Source: Vibrio cyclitrophicus (lineage in GTDB: Bacteria; Pseudomonadota; Gammaproteobacteria; Enterobacterales; Vibrionaceae). Taken from it: a stretch of 64,000 bases of DNA. The stretch lies in the NCBI RefSeq assembly GCF_024347435.1, contig NZ_AP025481.1:868001-932000 (forward strand), written 5' to 3'. Positions 18,413 through 27,451 of this stretch are shown here, in pieces. How positions within the stretch are numbered: position 1 is the first letter of the stretch; each line of letters opens with the position of its first letter. Both the position numbers and the translations under genes were made by a program. The notes beneath the pieces were generated by a model. That model had not been told where the DNA came from. It saw only the letters and a list, made by a program, of their open reading frames with translations, and did not search any database.

Positions 18413-18772
18413 ATGAAGTTTATCCGTTGGTTTTTAGGTCGTGTCATCTTGCTATTGAATTTTGTTTTCAGCCCTCGTGGTGTGAAACGTTCTCAAGAAG
18501 AGCAAAGCAAAGTGAATGAGCAAGCAAAAACGCACACGTTATACCAGTTCGAAGCGTGCCCATTTTGCGTAAAAGTGCGCCGCGCGATGAAACGTCAATC
18601 GGTTCAGTTTGAACTTCGCGATGCAAAAAACAATGAACAACACCGTGCAGAGCTAGAAGCTGGCGGCGGTCGAGTGAAAGTACCTTGCCTACGTATTGAG
18701 AAAGACGGCAAAACTGAGTGGATGTACGAGTCTTCAGACATCGTCTCTTACTTAGAAAAACAATTCGCATAA
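18413..18772 (+). CDS. Membrane-anchored glutaredoxin-like protein
   Basis: 119 aa from ATG at 18413, preceded by GAGAG. The frame is open for 26 more codons upstream, but those lack an RBS. A hydrophobic N-terminal helix (FIRWFLGRVILLLNFVF) anchors a glutaredoxin/GST-N thioredoxin fold with active site CPFC in FEACPFCVKVRRAM and the cis-Pro loop RVKVPCLRI. It probably acts in thiol-disulphide exchange at the inner face of the membrane. It lies 90 bases after norR with its own start; whether it shares the NO response is not visible. Confidence 0.85.
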   Translation: MKFIRWFLGRVILLLNFVFSPRGVKRSQEEQSKVNEQAKTHTLYQFEACPFCVKVRRAMKRQSVQFELRDAKNNEQHRAELEAGGGRVKVPCLRIEKDGKTEWMYESSDIVSYLEKQFA

Positions 18773-18801
18773 GCTCACAAGCATAGCGAAAGTCAGATAC
18801 A

Positions 18802-18834
18802 AAAAAATCCCTCGAATGTGAAGGATTTTTTATT
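18802..18834. terminator. Bidirectional terminator
   Basis: AAAAATCCcTC and GAaGGATTTTT form a stem around GAATGT, with T runs on both strands. It separates the convergent glutaredoxin-like and OmpA-like genes. Confidence 0.75.
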
Positions 18835-18894
18835 TCTGTTATTTAAGCCTAGTCGAGACAAATCAAACCAATTGAGTAGCGGCAGCTCAAAAGG

Positions 18895-19548
18895 TTACTT
18901 TGCCACAATCAGCATTAACTCGACACGGCGGTTACACGCTTTGCCTTGTGCTGAAGCATTAGTACATGCTGGTACATACTCGCCAAAACCACGGGTATAG
19001 ATTGAGCGGCTTGAAACGTAGTGACTTTCCAATCGAGCTTTCACTTCTTTTGCGCGCTGCTCTGACAGAGGATCATTGATTCGATCTGTGCCCGTGTTAT
19101 CGGTGTGCCCTTCAATCACAACATCGATATCTTGGCGTTGAGAAAGGTAGCTACCTAATGTGTCTAACCATTGGTTGTAAGCAGGTTCAGGAAATGCTGA
19201 GCCTGTTTTAAAGTTCACATGCTGTTCAAGCTTTACCATCACATGGTTACCCGGCAGAACTTCAAAATCGATACGGTTTTGTCTAAGGAAAACTTCTAGC
19301 GGATCATTGGTTGATACGCCGCGACCATAGTTGGTTGTGATAGTGGTTTGTTGACGAGCGTTGTTTTGGATCGCATAACCACGATTACTCGCTAAAGATG
19401 TCGTTTGAACCACACCCCATTCAGGATGCATCAAGTCGTAATCAGTTTGTGGCGCGGTTTCTAGCAGATCGCCACCTAACATACCCGTTGGTAACGTCGT
19501 TTCACACCCTGCCAAAGCTATGCTTAACATTATCGCTAAATATCTCAT
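18895..19548 (-). CDS. OmpA-family outer-membrane lipoprotein
   Basis: 217 aa from ATG at 19548. The extra five upstream codons are dropped because GGTGAAG fits this start. A lipoprotein signal MRYLAIMLSIALAGC ends at the lipidated Cys15, followed by a low-complexity linker. The C-terminal OmpA-like peptidoglycan-binding domain begins near residue 120 with FKTGSAF and contains IEGHTDNTGTDRINDPLSEQRA, the classic diaminopimelate-binding block. It likely tethers the outer membrane to the wall. It is monocistronic and similar in layout to Pal/YiaD proteins. Confidence 0.87.
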   Translation of the reverse strand: MRYLAIMLSIALAGCETTLPTGMLGGDLLETAPQTDYDLMHPEWGVVQTTSLASNRGYAIQNNARQQTTITTNYGRGVSTNDPLEVFLRQNRIDFEVLPGNHVMVKLEQHVNFKTGSAFPEPAYNQWLDTLGSYLSQRQDIDVVIEGHTDNTGTDRINDPLSEQRAKEVKARLESHYVSSRSIYTRGFGEYVPACTNASAQGKACNRRVELMLIVAK

Positions 19549-19609
19549 TACTTCACCAACCATTCATGCAGATAAACCATTCACTAATGTCTATATCGGC
19601 ACCAAGAAA

Positions 19610-19634
19610 AAAACTTTAGACAAAAACTTTAGAC
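19610..19634. repeat. Short direct repeat AAAACTTTAGAC x2
   Basis: AAAACTTTAGAC occurs at 19610-19621 and 19623-19634, just upstream of the OmpA-like lipoprotein start. It could be a slippage product or a binding site. No function is evident. Confidence 0.5.
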
Positions 19635-19799
19635 GAAAAAAACACATCCAAAAAAAGTGCTTTTGATCACAGTTAACCGTCAACTAGCCTGTCATCACCC
19701 GCTAGTTCGAACTGTTTGCATTTATTTACCTTATAATTGTTTTCCAATTCTTACTAAATAGTTAGAATCTCACGACTTCTCAACGCTAGAGCAAACATT

Positions 19800-20426
19800 A
19801 TGTTTAAACCACTTACTAAATTCATTACAGCACTCGCTGCCGTGCTTGTTATCGCGGGCTGTAGTGAAACAGATGAGCCACAACAAGGTGTTCAATACGA
19901 AGCACTTCCAGCGGCTCTGACTGAATTTAACTTATCTCCGATCACTGAAATCTTCTCTCTTAATTGTGGTCATTGCCGTCAAATGGAAAGTGCAATTCCA
20001 GAGATTGAATCACTGACAGACCAAAAGATTGGCAAAGTTCATGTGACTTTCAACGAAAGTGCTCAAATCAGCGCGATGATCTACTACACAGCGGTAATGC
20101 AGCTTGACGCAACGCCTGACCACGCTTTCATGGATGAGCTATTCGGTGCGGTTCAAATGGGTGCAGATGCGACTCCTGAACAACGCCAACAAGCTTTAGA
20201 AACAGCATTTACTTCTCGTGGTTTGGTTAGTCCATACCAGCTGAATAAAGAGCAACAGGTTGCGCTTTTTGAATACGTTAAGAAAGCAGAAGAAGTCTCA
20301 GTAAAAGGTCAAATCAACTCAGTACCAACGTTTATCATCAACGGCAAATATCAAGTACTGACTGCCGGTCACCAAGATGTTACTGGGATCGCAAAAACGA
20401 TTAACTTCCTTTTGACTCAACCATAG
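19800..20426 (+). CDS. DsbA-like thiol:disulphide oxidoreductase, lipoprotein
   Basis: 208 aa. A lipoprotein signal ending VIAGC (Cys21) is followed by a DsbA-type thioredoxin fold with active site CGHC in FSLNCGHCRQM and the cis-Pro loop NSVPTFIINGKYQV. An alpha-helical insert lies between them. It probably oxidises or isomerises disulphides in envelope proteins. CGHC rather than CPHC suggests a lower oxidising potential than classical DsbA. It is followed 76 bases later by an FKBP isomerase; both serve protein folding. Confidence 0.85.
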   Translation: MFKPLTKFITALAAVLVIAGCSETDEPQQGVQYEALPAALTEFNLSPITEIFSLNCGHCRQMESAIPEIESLTDQKIGKVHVTFNESAQISAMIYYTAVMQLDATPDHAFMDELFGAVQMGADATPEQRQQALETAFTSRGLVSPYQLNKEQQVALFEYVKKAEEVSVKGQINSVPTFIINGKYQVLTAGHQDVTGIAKTINFLLTQP

Positions 20427-20502
20427 TCACAGCGGTAGTCAATTAATTAACACCCTCTGCATTAACTACGAAACTCAGCATTAACTATAAATAGGTTTTA
20501 CT

Positions 20503-20976
20503 ATGTCTAAATTTATCATCCCGGTCATTGTCTTTATTTTGGCTGGCTTCATGATCTACCGCACTTGGATGAACCATAAATCTGGCGAAGAAAATATCAA
20601 GCAAGGTCAACAGTTCCTCATCGAAAACGGCGCCAAAGACGGTGTGGTTACAACTGAAAGCGGTCTTCAATATCTTGTACTTGAAGAAGGCACTGGTACT
20701 GAGCATCCAACTAAGAACAGTAAAGTAACGGTTCATTACCACGGAACACTTATAGATGGCACTGTCTTCGACAGTTCTGTTGAGCGTGGCGAGCCTATTT
20801 CATTTGCTCTTAAGCAAGTAATCAAAGGTTGGCAAGAAGGTTTGACTTACATGGTTGAAGGTCAAAAAGTTCGTCTATTTATCCCGAGTAAATTAGCTTA
20901 CGGGAAAGGCGGCTCAGGTCCTATCCCACCTTCATCGACTTTAATTTTTGATGTTGAGCTAATTGCCATTAAATAA
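20503..20976 (+). CDS. FKBP-type peptidyl-prolyl isomerase, membrane-anchored
   Basis: 157 aa. An N-terminal hydrophobic helix (FIIPVIVFILAGFMIY) is followed by a short linker and a full FKBP domain (about 50-157) with VTVHYHGTLIDGTVFDSS, VIKGWQEGL and the closing PPSSTLIFDVELI. It catalyses prolyl isomerisation, probably at the periplasmic face. It may be co-transcribed with the DsbA-like gene and ends in a strong terminator. Confidence 0.88.
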   Translation: MSKFIIPVIVFILAGFMIYRTWMNHKSGEENIKQGQQFLIENGAKDGVVTTESGLQYLVLEEGTGTEHPTKNSKVTVHYHGTLIDGTVFDSSVERGEPISFALKQVIKGWQEGLTYMVEGQKVRLFIPSKLAYGKGGSGPIPPSSTLIFDVELIAIK

Positions 20977-21010
20977 CCGAATAGTAATCAAGCAACAATC
21001 TCATTGATTT

Positions 21011-21046
21011 AAGCCCCAACATGCTAGATATGTCGGGGCTTTTTTG
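21011..21046 (+). terminator. Rho-independent terminator after the FKBP gene
   Basis: AAGCCCCAACAT pairs with ATGTCGGGGCTT (one mismatch) and is followed by TTTTT. Confidence 0.85.
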
Positions 21047-21156
21047 TATTTATCCGCTTACCGTTTAGTGCACGCTTGAATCGACAAGTTAAAATCTTCA
21101 AGAGCACGCTACCTTAGACGTTATGAAGATTTCACAATGCAGAAAAAACCAACCAC

Positions 21157-21171
21157 TAGACGACTGGTCTA
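21157..21171. promoter_or_regulatory. TetR-type operator, copy 1
   Basis: TAGAC-GACTG-GTCTA is a perfect 5-bp inverted repeat, located 22 bases before the regulator start. The identical 15-mer, extended to the flanking AATT, recurs at 21913 before curA. Confidence 0.75.
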
Positions 21172-21192
21172 ATTTAAATTATAGTAACGTCC

Positions 21193-21783
21193 ATGAACGA
21201 AAAAACGAACGATACTCGCCTGCATATTTTGAATGTGGGATATCAATTAATAGTGAACAACGGCTTTAATGGCGTTGGTTTATCGCAATTGCTCAAAGAA
21301 GCGGATGTTCCGAAAGGTTCGTTTTACCACTACTTTAAATCGAAAGAGCAGTTTGGCGAAGCATTGATTCAACACTATTTTGAAAATTACATAACTAAAA
21401 TTGAATCGATCTTAGTGCATGGCGAAGGTAATCATTTTCAACGAATCATCAGTTACTTTTCGCTGTGGACAAAAATTGAAAATGGTACCTGCAACGCTCA
21501 TAAGTGCTTAGTGGTTAAACTCAGTGCAGAAGTGTCTGATCTTTCTGATCCTATGCGCCAAGCTCTACATAAAGGAGCTGGAAAAGTCACCCATACGATT
21601 GAGAATTGCGTTGTTGGTGGTGTTGAAGACGGCTCTATTAAAGTTAATAACAGCCAAGATGCCGCTCAAAACCTTTACTCGATGTGGTTGGGTGCAAGTT
21701 TGCTAAGCAAGTTAAGTCAAAGCTCACATAGCTTAGAATCGGCACTGAGACTGACCAAGCAAGTTTTACAAGGTAACGACTAA
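21193..21783 (+). CDS. TetR/AcrR-family repressor of the curA module (NemR-like)
   Basis: 196 aa. The N-terminal helix-turn-helix has LSQLLKEADVPKGSFYHYFKSKEQFG, typical of TetR proteins. The ligand domain contains closely spaced cysteines (NGTCNAHKC, about residue 100), reminiscent of the redox- and electrophile-sensing Cys of NemR. Identical operator palindromes lie before this gene and before curA, so it very probably represses itself and the reductase/GST genes until an electrophile reacts with it. The inducer is inferred, not seen. The helix-turn-helix and operator evidence is strong. Confidence 0.87.
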   Translation: MNEKTNDTRLHILNVGYQLIVNNGFNGVGLSQLLKEADVPKGSFYHYFKSKEQFGEALIQHYFENYITKIESILVHGEGNHFQRIISYFSLWTKIENGTCNAHKCLVVKLSAEVSDLSDPMRQALHKGAGKVTHTIENCVVGGVEDGSIKVNNSQDAAQNLYSMWLGASLLSKLSQSSHSLESALRLTKQVLQGND

Positions 21784-21860
21784 ATACTGAGACCTAAATG
21801 CAGGTCACTAGGTGTGTTATCACACAAAAATACACAGTATTAATCGCTATTGATAAAAAA

Positions 21861-21900
21861 TTACCCGCCCTCTTATCAATTTGGTGATGGCGGGATTTTT
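21861..21900 (+). terminator. Terminator after the TetR-family gene
   Basis: CCCGCC (21864-21869) pairs with GGCGGG (21889-21894) across a long loop that itself contains ATCA/TGAT pairing. ATTTTT follows. Confidence 0.6.
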
Positions 21901-21912
21901 AGACGACAAGAC

Positions 21913-21927
21913 TAGACGACTGGTCTA
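21913..21927. promoter_or_regulatory. TetR-type operator, copy 2 (curA promoter)
   Basis: The same TAGAC-GACTG-GTCTA palindrome as at 21157, 36 bases before curA. A partial copy (TAGACGAC) sits 13 bases further upstream at 21900. Confidence 0.75.
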
Positions 21928-21963
21928 ATTCTAAATGAACATAATCAAAATTAAGGACATCCA

Positions 21964-22995
21964 ATGACTCAACAAGACAATCGCCGCATCGTATTGGCTT
22001 CTCGCCCAGTTGGCGCACCTACTCAAGAAAACTTTCGTTTAGAGACAGTAGCCGCACCAGCAATTAAAGATGGCGAAATGTTACTTCGCTCAGTGTACCT
22101 TTCTCTAGACCCATACATGCGTGGCCGAATGAGCGACGCTAAATCTTACGCTGATCCAGTTGCAATTGACGACGTGATGGTCGGTGCAACCGTGTGTCAG
22201 GTTGAAGAGTCGAATAACAGCGATTTTGAAATCGGCGAATGGGTATTGGCTTATACCGGTTGGCAAGATCTCGGGGTTTCTAACGGTGAAGGCCTAATCA
22301 AACTAGGTAAAGAGCCAACGCACCCTTCTTACGCGCTTGGCATCATGGGCATGCCTGGTTTTACGGCTTACATGGGTTTATTAGATATTGGCCAACCGAA
22401 GAAAGGCGATACGCTGGTTGTAGCTGCAGCAACGGGTCCAGTAGGCGCAACCGTTGGACAAATCGGTAAGCTAAAAGGCTGTCGTGTTGTCGGTGTTGCT
22501 GGTGGTCAAGAGAAGTGTCAGTACGCTAAAGAGGTTCTTGGCTTTGATGAATGTATCGACCACAAAGCCGACGACTTCGCTGATCAGTTGGCTAAAGCGT
22601 GTGACAACGGGATCGATGTATATTTTGAAAACGTAGGCGGCAAAGTTTTCGATGCAGTAATGCCATTACTTAACACCGGTGCTCGTATTCCTGTTTGTGG
22701 TCTTATTTCTCAATACAACGCGACTTCGCTTCCTGAAGGCCCAGATCGCATGTCTAGTCTTGTTGGTACCCTACTGGTTAAGCGTATTAAGATGCAAGGC
22801 TTCATTATCTTTGATGACTACGCGCATCGTTACAACGAGTTCGCCGTACAAATGACAGAATGGTTGTCACAAGGAAAAATGCAGTACCGTGAACACCTAA
22901 TTGAAGGCTTAGACGAAGCACCACAAGCTTTCATGGGCTTATTAGAAGGTCAGAACTTCGGCAAGCTTGTTATCAAAACGAACGAACCTAAATAA
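21964..22995 (+). CDS. curA: NADPH-dependent curcumin/alkenal reductase family oxidoreductase
   Basis: 343 aa, zinc-free medium-chain dehydrogenase/reductase. SLDPYMRGRMSD near residue 47 and the nucleotide loop ATGPVGATVGQIGKLKG (about 156-172) are characteristic of CurA/prostaglandin-reductase-type enzymes, which reduce alpha,beta-unsaturated ketones and aldehydes with NADPH in the cytoplasm. AAGGAC gives a good RBS. It sits behind a TetR-type operator, next to its likely repressor, and is followed by a GST gene, forming an electrophile-detoxification module. The natural substrate is unknown. Confidence 0.9.
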   Translation: MTQQDNRRIVLASRPVGAPTQENFRLETVAAPAIKDGEMLLRSVYLSLDPYMRGRMSDAKSYADPVAIDDVMVGATVCQVEESNNSDFEIGEWVLAYTGWQDLGVSNGEGLIKLGKEPTHPSYALGIMGMPGFTAYMGLLDIGQPKKGDTLVVAAATGPVGATVGQIGKLKGCRVVGVAGGQEKCQYAKEVLGFDECIDHKADDFADQLAKACDNGIDVYFENVGGKVFDAVMPLLNTGARIPVCGLISQYNATSLPEGPDRMSSLVGTLLVKRIKMQGFIIFDDYAHRYNEFAVQMTEWLSQGKMQYREHLIEGLDEAPQAFMGLLEGQNFGKLVIKTNEPK

Positions 22996-23029
22996 CTCAA
23001 TCAGCTGAAGCAGCAAAATAGGCAGAATA

Positions 23030-23650
23030 ATGATTACTTTACATCACCTAAACAAATCACGTTCGAAGCGTATCATCTGGTTATTGGAAGAGCTTGGTGT
23101 TGATTACCAAATCAAACCATACCAACGAGACAGTGTCACGTTTCTAGCACCACCAGAATTGAAGTCAGTTCATCCGTTGGGTAAATCTCCAGTCATTGAA
23201 GACGATGGCGTCGTGATCACTGAATCTGGCGCTATCACCGAATACCTAATCGACAAATACGGCCAGGGTAAGTTCGCACCAATACGCGGTACAGCAGAAT
23301 ACGTAGAATACTCGCAGTGGCTTCACTTCGCTGAAAGCTCAGGCATTTTACCAATGTTACTTAAGATCTTTGTGATGAAAGACGGCGCCGAGACCAACTT
23401 CCTAAGCGGTTACGCAGATGCTGAAAGCCAAAAAATCCTAACCTATGTGAATAATGCACTGGAAGGTAAAACCTACCTAGTTGCAGAAACACTCACTGGT
23501 GCTGATTTCATGATGTCGTTCATCGTTGAAATCGTAGGGAACTTTGGAGCAACGGCGCTCTACCCGAATATCGCTAAATACGGTGAGCTTTTAACTAGCC
23601 ACCCAGCTTACCAAAAAGCAGAACAAGTGGAGTTAGAACACTCGAACTGA
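23030..23650 (+). CDS. Glutathione S-transferase family protein
   Basis: 206 aa. An N-terminal thioredoxin-like domain begins ITLHHLNKSRSKRIIWLLEELG (family N-terminus with a Ser-rich active site). VHPLGKSPVIEDDG supplies the cis-Pro, and ITESGAITEYLI the glutathione-binding ES motif. A helical C-terminal domain follows (about 90-200). It conjugates or reduces electrophiles with glutathione. It starts 34 bases after curA, so it is co-transcribed and under the same operator. A large terminator closes the unit. Confidence 0.9.
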   Translation: MITLHHLNKSRSKRIIWLLEELGVDYQIKPYQRDSVTFLAPPELKSVHPLGKSPVIEDDGVVITESGAITEYLIDKYGQGKFAPIRGTAEYVEYSQWLHFAESSGILPMLLKIFVMKDGAETNFLSGYADAESQKILTYVNNALEGKTYLVAETLTGADFMMSFIVEIVGNFGATALYPNIAKYGELLTSHPAYQKAEQVELEHSN

Positions 23651-23699
23651 TCGAGTTTAACTCATTGTATGCCTCCTTAGGGTAAACACAAAAACTAAT

Positions 23700-23740
23700 G
23701 AAGCCAAAGCCGATTTATCTTCGGCTTTGGCTTCTCATTT
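23700..23740 (+). terminator. Terminator of the curA-GST operon
   Basis: GAAGCCAAAGCCGA pairs perfectly with TCGGCTTTGGCTTC (14-bp stem, 7-base loop). The tail TCATTTG is weakly T-rich. Confidence 0.75.
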
Positions 23741-23798
23741 GTCTTCATTTCGACCACAATATCGAACTCTAACTGAACAGCCATAGAGTTTGATCTTA

Positions 23799-25475
23799 AT
23801 GTCAGCAAACCTCACTCAATACACACCTCTGCACCTAGTAAATTCGAATGTAGATTTAGCGCTACCGACTCGCTTTACGTTTCCGTATTACTATACCCCG
23901 CACCCTACGTGTGAATTAGCTATGCTGCAGCTTCAACAGTCGCTTACGGACTGTGGTGTCAATGAAACCTCGCAAGGTAATCTCTACGCAGTGCTGCTTG
24001 TTCAGAATCCAACCACGCAAGAGTTGGGCTACCTTTCTGCGTTTTCAGGCTTGCAGTTAGATCCGGCTTTGATCTATCAGTTAAACAACATTAACTTTGT
24101 TCCACCAGCCTTCGATTCAGAAAAGTTTCAATCTCAAAATAGTGCAAACCTCGCTCTGCAGTTGCAACTAGAGAATGACATTAAGAAGCTACAACAGTCG
24201 CACAACCTGGACACATTATTGGTAGAGCTTGAAGAGTTAAAAGTCGAATCAGCACAAGCTATCGAGTCCTTTCAGTTAGCCATGGCCGCAAATAAAGCTC
24301 AGCGCAACGAACTCAGAGAGCAAGCCAATCACGAAAAGGCATTAGGGAATCAAGAGTTAGCATCGAACCTACTCAAGCAATTAGGTAACCAAAGTAGCCA
24401 AGAAAAGCGAGACTTAAAAGGACTTCGTATAGAATGGAAACAGAAGATTGCAGAACGACAATCGCAAGTTGATGCGATAGAAAGTGAACTGAAAAATCGT
24501 AAGCAAGGTTACCAAGTCATCTCGGCACAATTGGAAACTCAACGTTTATCGCACTATCACTTTATCAATCAAGCCAAGCAATCCAAGAGCTTGCTAGAAT
24601 TATTAGACGGTAAAGATGCTCTTGAGGGCTCGGGAGATTGTTGTCTACCTAAGTTGCTCAACTTTGCGTTTGAATGCGGTCTAAAACCTTTGGCGTTGTC
24701 TGAGTTTTGGTGGGGGCAACCACCAAAATCTCAAATTCGCCAACACGGTAATCTATACCCTGTTTGCCAAAGCAAAAGCTTCGAGATTCTAGACCATCAA
24801 CTTATCGGTATTGAATTGGAAGATAACCCTTTGATCGTTAACCCTGCAATCGGCAAATCTTTCGATATTGTTTATGAAGACAAAGAGATCGTGGTGGTAA
24901 ATAAACCTGACGAATTTCTCTCGGTTCCTGGCAAGTTTATCGAAGACTCAATTTATACACGCATCAAGGCGCGTTACCCAAATGCGACAGGCCCTTTGAT
25001 CATCCATAGACTGGACATGTCGACCTCTGGCTTATTAATTTTGGCGCTTACAGCCGAATCCAATAAACACATCCAGAAGCAATTTATCGATAGAACCGTA
25101 GTGAAACGATACACAGCTCTTTTAGAGGGTGAAATAGACGGTAAATCTGGCGATATCAGCCTGCCGTTGCGTGGTGACATTACAGACAGACCAAGACAGC
25201 TGGTTTGCCATAAGCATGGCCGAAATGCAGAAACCTATTGGGAAGCGGTCAGTAGCAACAATGGTAAAACTAAGGTTCACCTATACCCCAAGACAGGGCG
25301 TACCCATCAGCTTCGGGTGCATTGTGCTCATCCATTAGGCCTTGGTTTACCGATTCGCGGTGATGACTTATACGGATACAAACGCGAGCGCTTACACTTA
25401 CACGCTGGCTACCTAAAGTTGATTCACCCAACAACCGGAGAATGGATGGAGTTTGAAGTACCGTCAGAATTCTAG
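23799..25475 (+). CDS. RluA-family pseudouridine synthase with long coiled-coil N-terminus
   Basis: 558 aa from ATG at 23799; the TTG three codons upstream is less likely. The C-terminal third (about 345-555) is an RluA catalytic domain with the active-site Asp in HRLDMSTSGLLIL and RTHQLRVHCAHP near the end. The N-terminal half is unusual for RluA proteins in general. It has a long charged helical stretch (about 125-255, rich in Q, E, K and L) that looks like a coiled coil, then a conserved CCLPKLLNFAFECGLKPLAL block. It isomerises uridine in rRNA or tRNA; the target site is not predictable. A family of similar long RluA proteins exists in gammaproteobacteria. Confidence 0.87.
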   Translation: MSANLTQYTPLHLVNSNVDLALPTRFTFPYYYTPHPTCELAMLQLQQSLTDCGVNETSQGNLYAVLLVQNPTTQELGYLSAFSGLQLDPALIYQLNNINFVPPAFDSEKFQSQNSANLALQLQLENDIKKLQQSHNLDTLLVELEELKVESAQAIESFQLAMAANKAQRNELREQANHEKALGNQELASNLLKQLGNQSSQEKRDLKGLRIEWKQKIAERQSQVDAIESELKNRKQGYQVISAQLETQRLSHYHFINQAKQSKSLLELLDGKDALEGSGDCCLPKLLNFAFECGLKPLALSEFWWGQPPKSQIRQHGNLYPVCQSKSFEILDHQLIGIELEDNPLIVNPAIGKSFDIVYEDKEIVVVNKPDEFLSVPGKFIEDSIYTRIKARYPNATGPLIIHRLDMSTSGLLILALTAESNKHIQKQFIDRTVVKRYTALLEGEIDGKSGDISLPLRGDITDRPRQLVCHKHGRNAETYWEAVSSNNGKTKVHLYPKTGRTHQLRVHCAHPLGLGLPIRGDDLYGYKRERLHLHAGYLKLIHPTTGEWMEFEVPSEF

Positions 25476-25516
25476 ATGACCAATTGTTACTCTTACCCTT
25501 TGTGCCGTTAAAACAA

Positions 25517-25571
25517 TTCAGGGTTCTACATCTGCTTAAGATATAAAACCCTGAAATTTGATTTTTTAATG
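25517..25571 (+). terminator. Possible terminator after the pseudouridine synthase
   Basis: TTCAGGGTT (25517-25525) and AACCCTGAA (25547-25555) form a 9-bp stem with a 21-base loop. ATTTGATTTTTT follows. Confidence 0.5.
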
Positions 25572-25626
25572 TGCTTATCGCAGCTTAGTAACGTGCTTGC
25601 ACGGCTAACTTTAACACTGTAGGCGT

Positions 25627-25920
25627 CTAGCCCATCACATCTGTGCGTTGCTCCACACATTCGTATGAGCCCATTTCGAATTCGCGACAGATCCAAGGCC
25701 TATTTTCGTAAATAGTGCACATCAGAGTTTCTCTATCTACTGCAGAACACCAGCCATCGTCTAATCTCAGCATGGTTTCACCGCCCCATTCGTCATAAGC
25801 AATATGCTCTTCAGGAACGCCCGTATCTGTGATAATCATAACCTCTAAGCGACAACAGCATGCCTGACAATTGGCACATGTGACTTCGGGTTCAGTTACG
25901 TTCTTTATCTCTATGGTCAT
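25627..25920 (-). CDS. YkgJ-family Cys-cluster protein (putative metal-binding)
   Basis: 97 aa. An N-terminal CANCQACCCRLEV cluster plus later Cys residues in CTIYENRPWICREFEMGSYEC fit the YkgJ/CxxCxxCC family, predicted to bind zinc or an iron-sulphur cluster. It is cytoplasmic, with no signal peptide. The biochemical role of the family is not well defined. It is a single gene, convergent with the pseudouridine synthase. Confidence 0.82.
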   Translation of the reverse strand: MTIEIKNVTEPEVTCANCQACCCRLEVMIITDTGVPEEHIAYDEWGGETMLRLDDGWCSAVDRETLMCTIYENRPWICREFEMGSYECVEQRTDVMG

Positions 25921-26094
25921 AAGTGACTACATTGCTAAATTTTGCGTATAGTAATCGAAACCGACCGCCACGGCTAATAAAGATAGCGAAGACGGTGCTT
26001 TCATCGGTGTGTAAACAACAATGGGCCCTGTGATTCACTCACAACACCCAAAACATTTCAGCTTTCATCACGAACGGATTGCCATTTGTTCTAC

Positions 26095-27279
26095 CTAGAA
26101 CAAACCCGCAAAAAACAGCTTAATGTAATCCATAATTCGCTTGAAGATACCGCCTTGTTCAACCGCTTCAAGTGCGATCAACGGTTGAGTTTGCACATCT
26201 TCACCATCAACGGTGTAATGAACTACACCCAAGGTTTGGCCTTTTGTAATTGGAGCTTTCAGTTCAGAGTTGAGCTCGATAGATGCAGTCAGTTTTTTAC
26301 TGTCTGACTTAGGCAAAGTAATAAATGTATCTTCTGCAACACCTAGCTTCAATGTGTCTTGCTCACCAAACCACACTTTCTCTTCAGCAACTTGATCGCC
26401 ACCTTTATGCGGATTTAGCGTGTCGAAGAAACGAAAGCCATAGCTCAATAACTGTTTGCTGTCTGACTCACGACTCTTAACACTTGATGCGCCCATCACG
26501 ACAGCGATCAGTCTCATCTCACCTTGCGTAGCAGAACTTGCTAAACTATAGCCAGCACCAGACGTATAGCCCGTTTTCATGCCATCAACAGTTAAGCTTC
26601 TATCACGAAGCAAACCATTCCGGTTATGCTGTGTAATGCCGTTATAACTGAACGAGCGCTCGCTATATAAGCCATACACATCTGGCAGATCCCGTATAAT
26701 AGCGCGGCCTAAAAGCGCGATATCGTAAGGCGTTGAGTAAAGATCGTCTGCGTCTAAACCATGTGCATTAGCAAAGTGGGTATTTTCTAGCTTTAAAGAC
26801 GTAGCCCAAGAGTTCATTAGATCAACAAAAGCGTCTTGTGAACCTGCTACATGTTCTGCGATTGCAACACTAGCATCGTTGCCCGATTGAATAATCAAAC
26901 CACGGTATAAGTCCATCATTGCGACATCGGTGTTCACTTCAATGAACATTTTTGAAGAGTCCGGGAAGTTCTTCGCCCACGCGTTTTCGCTGATTCGTAC
27001 TTGATCGTCAGCAGAGATGTTACCTCGTTTCATCTCTTGTCCAGCCACATAACTGGTCATCAGTTTGGTCAAGCTCGCTGGATTTAACTTAGTGTGCGCA
27101 TTTTTTTCTACCAGCACATCACCAGAATTAAAATCAATTAACACATACCCTTTTGCACCTAAACTAGGTGGGCTTGGTACTATAGAAGGTGCTGCCACAG
27201 CTGCATTACTAACCATCGCTGCGTTACTTACAATGAATATACTTAATAGAGGAAGAGAGTATTTGGAAAACAGTTTCAT
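26095..27279 (-). CDS. D-alanyl-D-alanine carboxypeptidase (PBP5/6 type)
   Basis: 394 aa with a Sec signal peptide (cleavage near VAA, residue 30). The three penicillin-binding motifs are present: SLTK (Ser69), SGN in IQSGNDASVAIAEH and KTG in DGMKTGYTSGAGYSL. A C-terminal beta-rich domain and an amphipathic tail (IFKRIMDYIKLFFAGLF) for membrane attachment follow. It removes the terminal D-Ala from peptidoglycan pentapeptides in the periplasm. Whether it is the dacA or dacC orthologue cannot be settled here. Confidence 0.92.
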   Translation of the reverse strand: MKLFSKYSLPLLSIFIVSNAAMVSNAAVAAPSIVPSPPSLGAKGYVLIDFNSGDVLVEKNAHTKLNPASLTKLMTSYVAGQEMKRGNISADDQVRISENAWAKNFPDSSKMFIEVNTDVAMMDLYRGLIIQSGNDASVAIAEHVAGSQDAFVDLMNSWATSLKLENTHFANAHGLDADDLYSTPYDIALLGRAIIRDLPDVYGLYSERSFSYNGITQHNRNGLLRDRSLTVDGMKTGYTSGAGYSLASSATQGEMRLIAVVMGASSVKSRESDSKQLLSYGFRFFDTLNPHKGGDQVAEEKVWFGEQDTLKLGVAEDTFITLPKSDSKKLTASIELNSELKAPITKGQTLGVVHYTVDGEDVQTQPLIALEAVEQGGIFKRIMDYIKLFFAGLF

Positions 27280-27451
27280 TGAATCAAACCTAAGTTAACG
27301 TTTTGACCAGTATAGACAAATGCTAGCAAAAGAAGCGCGAACTTTACGTTGCTTTACGCAAATGTACCTTTAGTTACAAATAAAAAAGTATAATCTGCGA
27401 TCTGTCCATTTTTTAAACAAGTAATATTGACTCAGTGAATGTATTTAATGT

